Source: Pseudomonas marginalis (GTDB lineage: Bacteria; Pseudomonadota; Gammaproteobacteria; Pseudomonadales; Pseudomonadaceae). From it: a stretch of DNA of 64,000 bases. Where the stretch lies: contig NZ_LKEG01000051.1 of NCBI RefSeq assembly GCF_001645105.1, positions 1 to 64,000 on the forward strand, in the 5' to 3' direction. Under the pieces are notes generated by a model, which saw nothing but the letters and a program-made list of their open reading frames with translations, did no database searches and had not been told where the DNA came from. Positions within the stretch are counted from its first letter, which is position 1, and each line of letters begins with the position of its first letter. Below are positions 1 to 7,540 of the stretch, one piece after another. The position numbers were made by a program, and so were the translations under genes.

Positions 1-30
1 TTTACGCATATCCAAACACCTCAGATTTGA

Positions 31-45
31 GCGCTATCATAGCGC
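31..45. promoter_or_regulatory. Perfect 15-bp palindrome at window edge
   Basis: The sequence GCGCTAT-C-ATAGCGC is a perfect dyad with 7-bp arms and a one-base centre. No T-run follows on either strand, so it does not look like an intrinsic terminator. It could be a repressor operator belonging to a gene left of the window, or the 3' hairpin of that gene. No assignment is possible from this window. Confidence 0.35.
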
Positions 46-80
46 CCGATTGAAGTGTCCAAAATCATTAGGCCAGTTCA

Positions 81-230
81 AGCTTGCTCCCGCTGGGGCG
101 CGAAGCGGCCCCGTTCTAAAGGGACTGCTGCGCAGTCCAACGGGAGCAAGCTCCCTCGCCACAGAAGGCCACCTCATAGCAAGCCCCCTCTCCACAGCTG
201 GGCCCTTATAGCAAGCTTCCTCGCTACATC
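81..230. repeat. Degenerate REP/REPIN cluster, three REP tails at 32-33 bp period
   Basis: The arms AGCTTGCTCCCG (81-92) and CGGGAGCAAGCT (141-152) pair perfectly around a 48-bp loop, as in a REPIN (two inverted REP sequences). The right side continues with the REP tail at 145-164. Two further, diverged copies of that tail start at 178 and 210, so the tail repeats with a period of 32-33 bp. The left REP has lost its outer part. The cluster lies past the 3' end of the chemoreceptor gene, whose stop codon it touches. It is probably non-coding, and the short reading frame across it is not supported. Confidence 0.75.
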
Positions 231-1584
231 AGCCCACCCAGCCGACTGCGGTTTTGGGAATCACGTCTGACTCGTCCAACTTCGATGCAAACATGCTGAC
301 CGCCTCCACCGCATCACGGGTGCTGGTGCGAATCTGCAGGATCACCGAGCCCGCCTGGTCGGCCAGGTTGACGCCACGTTGTGCGCCTTCCTGGGTCGAG
401 CTCATGCTGCTCACCGCATCGCGGGTTTCCGAGAGAATCATCCCGATCATCTCGGCAATTTCCGCCGTTGAGCGGCTGGTCCGCCCGGCCAGTTGCCGCA
501 CTTCATCGGCCACCACCGCAAAGCCGCGCCCCTGGTCACCCGCCCGCGCGGCCTCGATGGCTGCGTTGAGTGCCAACAGGTTGGTCTGGTCGGCGATGCC
601 GCGAATGGTGTTGACGATGGCGGTGATCTGCTCGGATCGGTCGCCCAATTGTCCCACCAGCCGTGCAGACGCGCCGATGTTGTCGGCGATGCGGCGCATT
701 TCAGTGGCGGTCTCTTGGATCACCTGGGTGCCATGTTCGGCAAACCGCTCGGTCTCGGACGAGATATGGTAGGCCCGGGAAGCACCACGAGAGTCTTCCT
801 CGAACTTTTCCACGCGTTCGGTGATATCGCTGGCGAACTTGACGATCTTGACCAGCTTGCCGTCGCCGTCGTAGACCGGGTTATAGCTCGCCTCCAGCCA
901 CACCACCCGGCCATGCTTGCCCAGGCGCTTGAATTGCCCGGTGGAGAACTCGCCGTTGTTCAAGCGGCGCCAGAAGTCTGTGTATTCGCTGCTGTTGATC
1001 AGCGCCGGTTCGCAAAACAGGCGATGGTGCTTGCCTTTTATTTCTGCCAACCCATAACCCATGACGTTCAAGAAGTTTGCATTGGCATCCAGCACCTGGC
1101 CGCTCAAATCAAATTCGATCACTGCCATTGCTCGGTCCAGCGCGGTCAGCTTGCTGCGGGTCGCTGCCTCTTGCTCGACTTTGGCGGTGACGTCCAAGGC
1201 GTACTTGACCACTTTCAGTACCTGGCCACGCTCATCCAGCACCGGGTTGTAACTGGCCTCCAGCCAGACGGTCTTGCCGTTGGCGTCCACCCGTTTGAAG
1301 GTGCCTGACACAAACCTGCCAGCCTTCAGGTCAGTCCAGAACTGGCTGTAGGCCGGGCTGCTGGTCAGCTCTGGCAGGCAGAAGTCACGGTGGGACTTGC
1401 CGGCCAATTGATCGGCGCGATAACCGAGGGTCTTGAGGAAGTTGTCGTTGGCCCGCAGCACCTTGCCGTTGAGGTCGAATTCGACCACGGCCATGGAGCG
1501 TTCCAGTGCAGCTATCAGTCCTTTGTATTCAGTGGCTTCGGCCGTCCTGGCCGCCAGTTCTGTCTTGAGTGTTGTGTTGAACAT
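229..1584 (-). CDS. Soluble double-PAS methyl-accepting chemotaxis-type signal transducer (BdlA-like)
   Basis: This 451-residue protein has no membrane segment or signal peptide. Two similar PAS modules (about residues 25-135 and 148-257) each end in a PAC-like W-L-E-A-S-Y-N-P strand. They are followed by a chemoreceptor signalling domain with the conserved hairpin tip (about 329-371, IADQTNLLALNAAIEAARAG). The layout matches cytosolic PAS-PAS-MCP proteins such as P. aeruginosa BdlA, which couples redox or nutrient cues to biofilm dispersal, and Aer-like energy sensors. The signalling domain is short and stops soon after the tip, without a long C-terminal methylation helix. The start at the ATG at 1584 gives a complete N-terminal coiled segment. 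The gene stands alone; nearby genes do not hint at the ligand. The family call is secure, but the role in dispersal or taxis is inferred. Confidence 0.9.
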   Translation of the reverse strand: MFNTTLKTELAARTAEATEYKGLIAALERSMAVVEFDLNGKVLRANDNFLKTLGYRADQLAGKSHRDFCLPELTSSPAYSQFWTDLKAGRFVSGTFKRVDANGKTVWLEASYNPVLDERGQVLKVVKYALDVTAKVEQEAATRSKLTALDRAMAVIEFDLSGQVLDANANFLNVMGYGLAEIKGKHHRLFCEPALINSSEYTDFWRRLNNGEFSTGQFKRLGKHGRVVWLEASYNPVYDGDGKLVKIVKFASDITERVEKFEEDSRGASRAYHISSETERFAEHGTQVIQETATEMRRIADNIGASARLVGQLGDRSEQITAIVNTIRGIADQTNLLALNAAIEAARAGDQGRGFAVVADEVRQLAGRTSRSTAEIAEMIGMILSETRDAVSSMSSTQEGAQRGVNLADQAGSVILQIRTSTRDAVEAVSMFASKLDESDVIPKTAVGWVG

Positions 1585-1707
1585 GACGTGCCCTCAGCCG
1601 TGCGGAAAAACGGGTCTCTTAATTGGCTATCGGCTGAGAAATACACGACTTTATGCGGCAAAAATGTTTATTTTCTGGCGCCAAGTTATTGCTGGAGGCC
1701 GCGGTAC

Positions 1708-2196
1708 TTAAGACTTTGCGGCGAGCGCCGCCAAACGCTCGCGCATGCCGTCGCTGGCGGCCGGGCCGGCCTGCAAAACGCAGTCCTCCAACGACACGAT
1801 CTGCCCCTGCTCGCTCGCCAATATCGGCTGCAGCGGACGCCCGGTGCCCCGCTCCACCAACTCGACACTGGTGCCCTCCTCGGCGTAGTGCCGATTACCC
1901 CAGGCCACCAGCGACATCAGCACCATACGGAAGTCCTCACCCTTGGCCGTCGGCACATACTCGTCGCGCGGCGGCCGCTCGCTGTAAGGCCGACGCTCCA
2001 GCATGCCGGCCTCCACCAGTGCATTAAGGCGGCGCGTCAACATATTGGGCGCGATGCCCAGGCTGCGTGAGAACTCATCGAAACGGCGTAAGCCCTGCAG
2101 CGCGTCGCGCATGATCAAGATGCTCCACCACTCCCCTACCCGCTCAAGGCTACGGGCGATGGGGCATTCGTCGCGAGTCAGGGATTTGCGTTGCAT
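1708..2196 (-). CDS. HxlR-family winged-helix transcriptional regulator
   Basis: The 162-residue protein begins MQRKSLTRDECPIARSLE, the typical HxlR/MarR-like N-terminus with a conserved Cys (C11) that in relatives such as YodB or HypR can sense thiol-reactive or electrophilic compounds. A winged helix follows (about 20-100), with the family-typical motif RFDEFSRSLGIAPNMLTRRL. I chose the ATG at 2196 because upstream in-frame residues do not resemble the family and no ribosome site supports them. The gene is divergent from a ketoacyl synthase gene, and a long dyad lies between the two, so it likely controls itself and that enzyme. Whether C11 is a redox sensor here is inference. Confidence 0.88.
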   Translation of the reverse strand: MQRKSLTRDECPIARSLERVGEWWSILIMRDALQGLRRFDEFSRSLGIAPNMLTRRLNALVEAGMLERRPYSERPPRDEYVPTAKGEDFRMVLMSLVAWGNRHYAEEGTSVELVERGTGRPLQPILASEQGQIVSLEDCVLQAGPAASDGMRERLAALAAKS

Positions 2197-2236
2197 GGAA
2201 GTTCCTATCGGTCGGTGCAAAGGTGTGTGATGCCAT

Positions 2237-2259
2237 GTTACTTTCATGATGATAGTGAC
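2237..2259. promoter_or_regulatory. Candidate HxlR operator in divergent promoter
   Basis: A 23-bp dyad is centred on base 2248. Its 11-bp arms match at 9 of 11 positions, and the core ACTTTCAT-G-ATGATAGT matches at 7 of 8. It sits between the divergent HxlR regulator and ketoacyl synthase genes, about 40 bp from each start. HxlR proteins bind such dyads as dimers. The assignment to this regulator rests on position only. Confidence 0.5.
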
Positions 2260-2303
2260 GTCCATAGAGTCTGTACCCTCAACGCAACCGGAGTCGATTG
2301 ATC

Positions 2304-3572
2304 ATGAGTAAACGCATCGTTGTGACAGGCATGGGCGCGCTGACGCCATTGGGCGCTGACGTGGAGACAACCTGGCGACGCCTGTTGGCCGGGCAGTCGG
2401 GCATTCGACGCTTGCCGCAGGCGTTGATCGGAGACCTGGCCGTGAGCATCGGTGGCCAGGTCCAGAGCGTGCTGCAAGACCCCGAAGCCGGGTTTGACCC
2501 CGATCGGCTGCTGGCGGCCAAGGAACAGCGCAAAATGGACCGCTTTATCCTGTTCGCCCTGGCGGCGGCGGATGAAGCCTTGAAGCAAGCAGGCTGGGCG
2601 CCCGAGACGCCCGAACAGCAGGCGCGCACGGCCACCATCATTGCCTCAGGCGTGGGCGGTTTCCCAGCGATCGCCGATGCGGTGCGTACCACCGACAGCA
2701 AAGGCCCACGGCGTTTGTCGCCGTTCACCATCCCCTCCTTCCTGAGCAACATGGCCGCCGGGCATGTGTCGATCAACTACGGGTTGAAAGGCCCGTTGGG
2801 TGCACCGGTCACCGCCTGTGCTGCCGGTGTACAGGCCATCGGCGACGCCGCGCGGATGATTCGCGCCGGTGAAGTCGATGTGGCGGTGTGTGGCGGTGCC
2901 GAAGCGGCCATCCATCGGGTCAGCCTCGCCGGTTTTGCGGCGGCGCGGGCATTGTCCAGCGACTTCAATGACACGCCCGAACGCGCCTCCCGCCCTTTCG
3001 ACCAGGCGCGCGACGGTTTCGTCATGGGTGAAGGCGCCGGTATTCTCGTCATCGAAGCGCTGGAGCACGCCCTGGCGCGGGGCGCGCAACCGATTGCAGA
3101 GTTGGTCGGATACGGCACCAGCGCCGATGCCTATCACATGACCGCGGGCCCGGAAGACGGCGACGGTGCGCAACGCGCGATGCTGCAGGCCTTGCGTCAG
3201 GCCGGTATCGATGCGGATCAGGTGCAGTACTTGAACGCCCACGCCACCTCGACACCGGTGGGTGACAAAGGTGAATTGGCCGCAATCAGAACGGTCTTCG
3301 GTGCTGGCGGCAGCCTGGCGATCAGTTCGACCAAATCCGCCACCGGCCACCTGCTCGGGGCGGCGGGCGGGATCGAAGCCATCTTCACCGTACTCGCCCT
3401 GCGCGACCAGGTGGCTCCGGTAACGCTCAACCTGGAAAACCCCGACGCCCTTGCTGACGGTCTGGACCTGCTGCGTGGTCAAGCCCGGCCAATGCCGATT
3501 GAGTACGCGCTGTCCAATGGCTTCGGCTTTGGCGGCGTGAATGCCAGCGTACTGTTCCGCCGCTGGGCGTAG
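2304..3572 (+). CDS. Stand-alone beta-ketoacyl-ACP synthase II (FabF-type)
   Basis: This 422-residue thiolase-fold condensing enzyme joins malonyl-ACP to an acyl-ACP primer in fatty acid or polyketide synthesis. With the ATG at 2304 as start (GGAG at 2290-2293), the catalytic triad is complete: C172 in VTACAAG, H313 in NAHATSTPVGD and H349 in KSATGHLLGAAGG. The length fits FabF. It is not beside acpP or other fab genes, so it is likely an additional KAS II and not the housekeeping copy. It is divergent from an HxlR regulator, which suggests inducible expression. I leave the symbol empty because paralogues cannot be told apart from sequence alone. It might serve stress-dependent changes in membrane fatty acids or a secondary metabolite. 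Confidence 0.88.
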   Translation: MSKRIVVTGMGALTPLGADVETTWRRLLAGQSGIRRLPQALIGDLAVSIGGQVQSVLQDPEAGFDPDRLLAAKEQRKMDRFILFALAAADEALKQAGWAPETPEQQARTATIIASGVGGFPAIADAVRTTDSKGPRRLSPFTIPSFLSNMAAGHVSINYGLKGPLGAPVTACAAGVQAIGDAARMIRAGEVDVAVCGGAEAAIHRVSLAGFAAARALSSDFNDTPERASRPFDQARDGFVMGEGAGILVIEALEHALARGAQPIAELVGYGTSADAYHMTAGPEDGDGAQRAMLQALRQAGIDADQVQYLNAHATSTPVGDKGELAAIRTVFGAGGSLAISSTKSATGHLLGAAGGIEAIFTVLALRDQVAPVTLNLENPDALADGLDLLRGQARPMPIEYALSNGFGFGGVNASVLFRRWA

Positions 3573-3636
3573 TTTGCCCCCTCCGTCATTTTCGGGGACC
3601 ATGGCGCCTTTCTGAACCAGCCAACGAGAGGCGCCC

Positions 3637-4017
3637 ATGGCCAACCACGACCTGCACTACACCCCGGACCCAGATGCCGATTCGATTTCTTCCGATGTGA
3701 TCGGCTTCAACGGCATCCTGGTGTCCACCCAGATCCCGACCCGCGCCGACGGCAGCCTGGAACTGGGCGACATCACCCAGCAGAGCGAATGCACCCTTCA
3801 AGCCCTGAAAGTTGCCCTGGAAAAGGCCGGCAGCGGCATGGACCGGGTGATGCACCTGACCATTTATCTGACGGACATGGCCGACCGCGCCGCTTTCAAC
3901 GAGGTCTACAAACGCTTCTTCGCCAAGCCCTGGCCGGTGCGTGCGGCAGTTGGCGTGGCCGCGTTGGCGGTAGAGGGTATGCGCGTGGAAGTCACCGCGA
4001 TGGCTGCCAAAGCCTGA
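3637..4017 (+). CDS. RidA/YjgF/UK114-family protein
   Basis: The 126-residue protein has the YjgF/YER057c fold signature, including the motif VMHLTIYLTDMADRAAFNEVY and the C-terminal strand with R102 (PWPVRAAVGVAAL) and E118. In RidA the equivalent Arg and Glu bind the carboxylate of 2-aminoacrylate and related enamines, which the enzyme deaminates. Family members of this subgroup may instead serve in particular catabolic pathways. A strong GAGAGG ribosome site precedes the ATG. It lies 64 bp after the ketoacyl synthase and could be read through from it. The biochemical substrate is unproven. Confidence 0.85.
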   Translation: MANHDLHYTPDPDADSISSDVIGFNGILVSTQIPTRADGSLELGDITQQSECTLQALKVALEKAGSGMDRVMHLTIYLTDMADRAAFNEVYKRFFAKPWPVRAAVGVAALAVEGMRVEVTAMAAKA

Positions 4018-4122
4018 GTCAGGCTCCACCAGCGCTCACAATCGGACAATGCGCGGATGCTTGTAGGGGTTTTCATCGCTACAATGCCCGCCTCGACCGT
4101 GACAAGCCTGACTAAAAAAACT

Positions 4123-6102
4123 ATGTCCTTGCCCAAGCACCACCTGGAATTGCTCAGCCCTGCCCGCGATGTCGCCATCGCACGCGAGGCCATTTTGCAC
4201 GGCGCCGACGCCATCTACATTGGCGGGCCTAGCTTCGGCGCCCGCCATAACGCCTGTAACGACGTGAGCGACATCGCTTCCCTGGTGGAATTCGCCCGCC
4301 GTTACCACGCCCGCGTCTTCACCACCATCAACACCATCCTGCACGACAACGAACTGGAACCCGCGCGCAAGCTGATCCATCAGCTCTACGACGCCGGTGT
4401 CGACGCGTTGATCGTGCAAGACCTGGGCGTGATGGAGCTGGATATTCCGCCCATCGAGCTGCACGCCAGCACCCAGACCGACATTCGCACCCTGGCCCGC
4501 GCCAAGTTTCTCGACCAGGCCGGTTTCTCGCAGTTGGTATTGGCCCGTGAGCTGAACCTGCAAGAGATCCGCGCCATTGCCGACGAAACCGAGGCCGCCG
4601 TTGAGTTCTTCATCCACGGCGCGCTGTGCGTGGCATTCTCCGGCCAGTGCAACATCTCGCACGCGCAGAACGGCCGCAGCGCCAACCGTGGCGATTGCTC
4701 CCAGGCCTGCCGCCTGCCGTACACCTTGAAAGATGACCAGGGCCGCGTCGTGGCCTTTGAAAAGCACCTGCTGTCGATGAAAGACAACAACCAGAGCGCC
4801 AACCTGCGCGCCCTGGTCGAAGCCGGCGTGCGTTCATTCAAGATCGAAGGCCGCTACAAGGACATGGGCTATGTGAAGAACATCACCGCCTATTACCGTC
4901 AGCGCCTCGACGAGATTCTCGAAGACCGCCCGGACCTGGCCCGTGCTTCCAGCGGCCGCACCGCGCACTTCTTCTTGCCCGACCCGGAAAAAACCTTCCA
5001 CCGTGGCAGCACCGACTATTTCGTCAGTGACCGCAAGATCGACATCGGCGCCTTCGACACCCCGACCTTCACCGGCCTGCCGGTGGGCGTGGTGGAAAAA
5101 GCCGGCAAGCGCGACCTGCAAGTGGTCACCCATGAGCCGCTGTCCAATGGTGACGGCCTGAATGTGCTGGTCAAGCGCGAAGTGGTGGGTTTCCGCGCCA
5201 ACATCGCCGAGCCTAAAGGTGAGTTCGAGGAAGACGGCGAGAAGCGCTACCGCTACCGCGTCGAGCCGAATGAAATGCCGGCCGGCCTGCATCAACTGCG
5301 TCCGAACCACCCGCTGAACCGCAACCTCGATCACAACTGGCAACAGGCGCTGTTGAAGACCTCGTCCGAGCGCCGTATCGGCCTGTCTTGGGTTGCTCGT
5401 TTGCGTGAAGAGCAGCTTGAAGTCATCGCCACCAGTGAAGAAGGCATCAGCGCCAGCGTCACCCTGCCCGGCCCGTTTGGTGTGGCCAACAAGCCGGAAC
5501 AGGCGCTGGACACCCTGCGTGACCTGCTCGGCCAACTGGGCACTACCGAGTACCACGCGACGAACATTCAGCTGGATGCGCCGCAAGCGTTCTTCATCCC
5601 CAATTCGCAGCTCAAGGCCCTGCGCCGTGAAGTGATCGAGGCGCTGACCACCGCTCGCATTGCCGCTCACCCACGCGGTGGCCGCAAGGCCGAAACCTCG
5701 CCGCCGCCGGTCTACCCGGATGCGCACCTGTCGTTCCTGGCCAACGTCTACAACCAGAAAGCCCGTGATTTCTACCACCGGCACGGTGTGAAGCTGATCG
5801 ACGCCGCCTTCGAGGCTCACGAAGAAACCGGCGAAGTCCCGGTGATGATCACCAAGCACTGCCTGCGCTTCTCGTTCAACCTGTGCCCTAAACAAGCTAA
5901 GGGTGTGACGGGCGTGAAGACCAAGGTCGCGCCGATGCAGTTGATCCACGGCGACGAAGTGCTGACCCTGAAGTTCGACTGCAAACCCTGCGAGATGCAC
6001 GTGGTAGGCAAGATCAAGGGGCACATCCTCGGGCTACCGCAGCCGGGCAGCGTGGTGGAGCATTTCAATCCGGAAAATATCATCTTTCAGGGCACGCACT
6101 AA
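4123..6102 (+). CDS. rlhA: RlhA (YdcP), U32-family 23S rRNA C2501 hydroxylation protein
   Basis: The 659-residue protein aligns from end to end with E. coli RlhA/YdcP: the N-terminus LELLSPARD-AIAREAILHGADA, the U32 core ELDIPPIELHASTQ, and the C-terminus KFDCKPCEMHVVGKIKGHI. RlhA is required for 5-hydroxycytidine at 23S rRNA position 2501 and depends on iron-sulfur assembly. The four cysteines C169, C176, C192 and C196 are the expected cluster ligands. The first in-frame ATG (4057) is rejected because only the ATG at 4123 gives the family N-terminus. Its 3' end overlaps the convergent exporter gene by 23 bp. Older annotation as a collagenase-like peptidase is likely wrong in function. Confidence 0.93.
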   Translation: MSLPKHHLELLSPARDVAIAREAILHGADAIYIGGPSFGARHNACNDVSDIASLVEFARRYHARVFTTINTILHDNELEPARKLIHQLYDAGVDALIVQDLGVMELDIPPIELHASTQTDIRTLARAKFLDQAGFSQLVLARELNLQEIRAIADETEAAVEFFIHGALCVAFSGQCNISHAQNGRSANRGDCSQACRLPYTLKDDQGRVVAFEKHLLSMKDNNQSANLRALVEAGVRSFKIEGRYKDMGYVKNITAYYRQRLDEILEDRPDLARASSGRTAHFFLPDPEKTFHRGSTDYFVSDRKIDIGAFDTPTFTGLPVGVVEKAGKRDLQVVTHEPLSNGDGLNVLVKREVVGFRANIAEPKGEFEEDGEKRYRYRVEPNEMPAGLHQLRPNHPLNRNLDHNWQQALLKTSSERRIGLSWVARLREEQLEVIATSEEGISASVTLPGPFGVANKPEQALDTLRDLLGQLGTTEYHATNIQLDAPQAFFIPNSQLKALRREVIEALTTARIAAHPRGGRKAETSPPPVYPDAHLSFLANVYNQKARDFYHRHGVKLIDAAFEAHEETGEVPVMITKHCLRFSFNLCPKQAKGVTGVKTKVAPMQLIHGDEVLTLKFDCKPCEMHVVGKIKGHILGLPQPGSVVEHFNPENIIFQGTH

Positions 6103-6982
6103 CCCTGCGGGAGCGGGGCCACCACCAGCCCCGCTGCAACCCTGCAGCCGCCAATAGAATGGCCGCCACCCCCAGCCATTGCAGCCAGCCCAGGCGATGC
6201 CCGAAGGCGATCCAATCAACGAAGATCGCCGCAATCGGGTAGATAAACGACAGTGCGCCGGTAATGGCCGTGGGCAGCTTCTGGATCGCCCCGTACAGCA
6301 ATACATACATCAAACCGGTGTGCACCACGCCGAGCGTCACCACTGCCGTCCAGGCGTTGGTCGAGTCCGGCAGGCTATGCCAGGGCACCCTCGGCGCGAG
6401 TAACAACGCGCCGGTGGTCACCTGGATCAACGCCATCAAATGCGGCGGCACTTCTTTTAGACGTTTGATGATCAGCGCCGCTATCGCGTACAGGAAGGCC
6501 GCGCCCAGCGCCAATGCGATGCCTGCCAGGTAATCGTCGCCGGTCTGTTGATCGCCATGCGCGGTGACAATCGCCAGCATCCCCAGGAACGCCACGCTCA
6601 GCCACGCCAATTTCTGCACGGTGATCTTTTCACCCAGGAACAGCGCTGCCAGCATCACCAACAAGAACGGCTGCACGTTGTACACCGCCGTGCTGATGGC
6701 AATCGACGCGCGGGAATAGGATTCGAACAACAGCAGCCAGTTGCCGACAATCGCCACGCCGCTGAGCATCGCCAGGCCCAACGTGGCCCAACTCAGCAGG
6801 TCCAGGCGCAAGTAGCCCAGCAGTGCGCACACCAGCAACAGTGTCAGGCCGCCGATGACACAGCGCCAGAACACCACCTCGATCACCGACACGCCGGAGA
6901 CCAAGACAAACCAGCCAATGGTGCCCGAGATCAGCATGGCGGCGACCATTTCCCACGACCCGCGACGGATGGATGTATCCAT
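6080..6982 (-). CDS. DMT-superfamily transporter (two EamA domains)
   Basis: The 300-residue integral membrane protein has about ten hydrophobic helices arranged as two EamA repeats, the second starting near residue 150 (GIALALGAAFLYAIAALIIKRL). EamA carriers usually export amino acids or other metabolites. The start at 6982 has a strong GAGGAG ribosome site in the overlapping direct-repeat region. It is divergent from an Lrp/AsnC-type regulator, which suggests amino-acid-responsive export. The C-terminal tail is basic and lies over a small GC hairpin (arms 6112-6118 and 6129-6135) near the convergent rlhA end. The substrate is unknown. Confidence 0.88.
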   Translation of the reverse strand: MDTSIRRGSWEMVAAMLISGTIGWFVLVSGVSVIEVVFWRCVIGGLTLLLVCALLGYLRLDLLSWATLGLAMLSGVAIVGNWLLLFESYSRASIAISTAVYNVQPFLLVMLAALFLGEKITVQKLAWLSVAFLGMLAIVTAHGDQQTGDDYLAGIALALGAAFLYAIAALIIKRLKEVPPHLMALIQVTTGALLLAPRVPWHSLPDSTNAWTAVVTLGVVHTGLMYVLLYGAIQKLPTAITGALSFIYPIAAIFVDWIAFGHRLGWLQWLGVAAILLAAAGLQRGWWWPRSRRVSACPER

Positions 6983-6985
6983 GAT

Positions 6986-7077
6986 TGAGGCTCCTCAAGT
7001 GAGGCTCAAGTATGGCAATCTGCGGGTCAGTGGCTCCAGCGACTAAAAAAGGCAAAACTGCCAGATCACCTTTTCTT
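6986..7077. promoter_or_regulatory. Divergent promoter region with direct repeat and nested dyads
   Basis: TGAGGCTC occurs at 6986-6993 and again at 7000-7007 (14-bp period). Farther on, AAAAAAGG (7045-7052) faces CCTTTT (7069-7074) around an inner dyad GGCA-N4-TGCC (7051-7062). Lrp-type octamers commonly bind several such weak, AT-flanked dyads. The position between an Lrp-family gene and its divergent exporter makes this the likely binding region. The exact site is inferred. Confidence 0.4.
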
Positions 7078-7091
7078 ATTAGGCAAATACC

Positions 7092-7532
7092 ATGATCGAC
7101 ACCATCGACCAGCAACTGATCGCCGCCTTGATGGACGACTCGCGCCTGTCCCTCAAGGCCCTGGCGGGCATCACCGGGCTGTCGTCACCCAGCGTTGGCG
7201 AACGCCTGCGCCGCCTGGAAGAGCGCGGCGTGCTCACCCACTACACCGTCGACATCGACGCCAAGCACTTTGGCTACCTGCTGCAAGCCATCGTGCGCAT
7301 CCGCCCGTTGCCAGGCAAATTGCAGGAGGTGGAGCGTCAGATCCAGGCCATCCCCGAATTCACCGAGTGCGACAAGGTCACGGGCGAAGACTGCTTCATC
7401 GCGCGGTTGCACGTACGCACCATGGACCATCTCGACAGTTTGCTCGACCGGATCAACGCGTATGCCGAAACCAACACGGCAATCGTCAAGAAAACCCCGG
7501 TGAAACGGCGCTTGCCGCCTTTGGCGGATTAG
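7092..7532 (+). CDS. Lrp/AsnC-family transcriptional regulator
   Basis: The 146-residue protein starts with the Lrp helix-turn-helix (about 1-55, IDQQLIAALMDDSRLSLKALAGITGLS) followed by a RAM effector-binding domain (about 65-142). It is slightly short for the family but complete. It is divergent from the EamA exporter 110 bp away and most likely controls it in response to an amino acid. It ends 8 bp before the convergent xylulokinase gene. The effector cannot be told from sequence. Confidence 0.9.
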   Translation: MIDTIDQQLIAALMDDSRLSLKALAGITGLSSPSVGERLRRLEERGVLTHYTVDIDAKHFGYLLQAIVRIRPLPGKLQEVERQIQAIPEFTECDKVTGEDCFIARLHVRTMDHLDSLLDRINAYAETNTAIVKKTPVKRRLPPLAD

Positions 7533-7540
7533 CGTCTCCA

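Noticed and set aside
55..270. 71-codon open frame at the left edge
   Set aside because: It translates the REP cluster and has no ribosome site.
2646..3644. 332-codon open frame opposite the ketoacyl synthase
   Set aside because: It is a shadow of a gene with a complete catalytic triad; no ribosome site.
4834..6024. 396-codon open frame opposite rlhA
   Set aside because: It is antisense to a protein that matches RlhA from end to end, and has no start signal or family.
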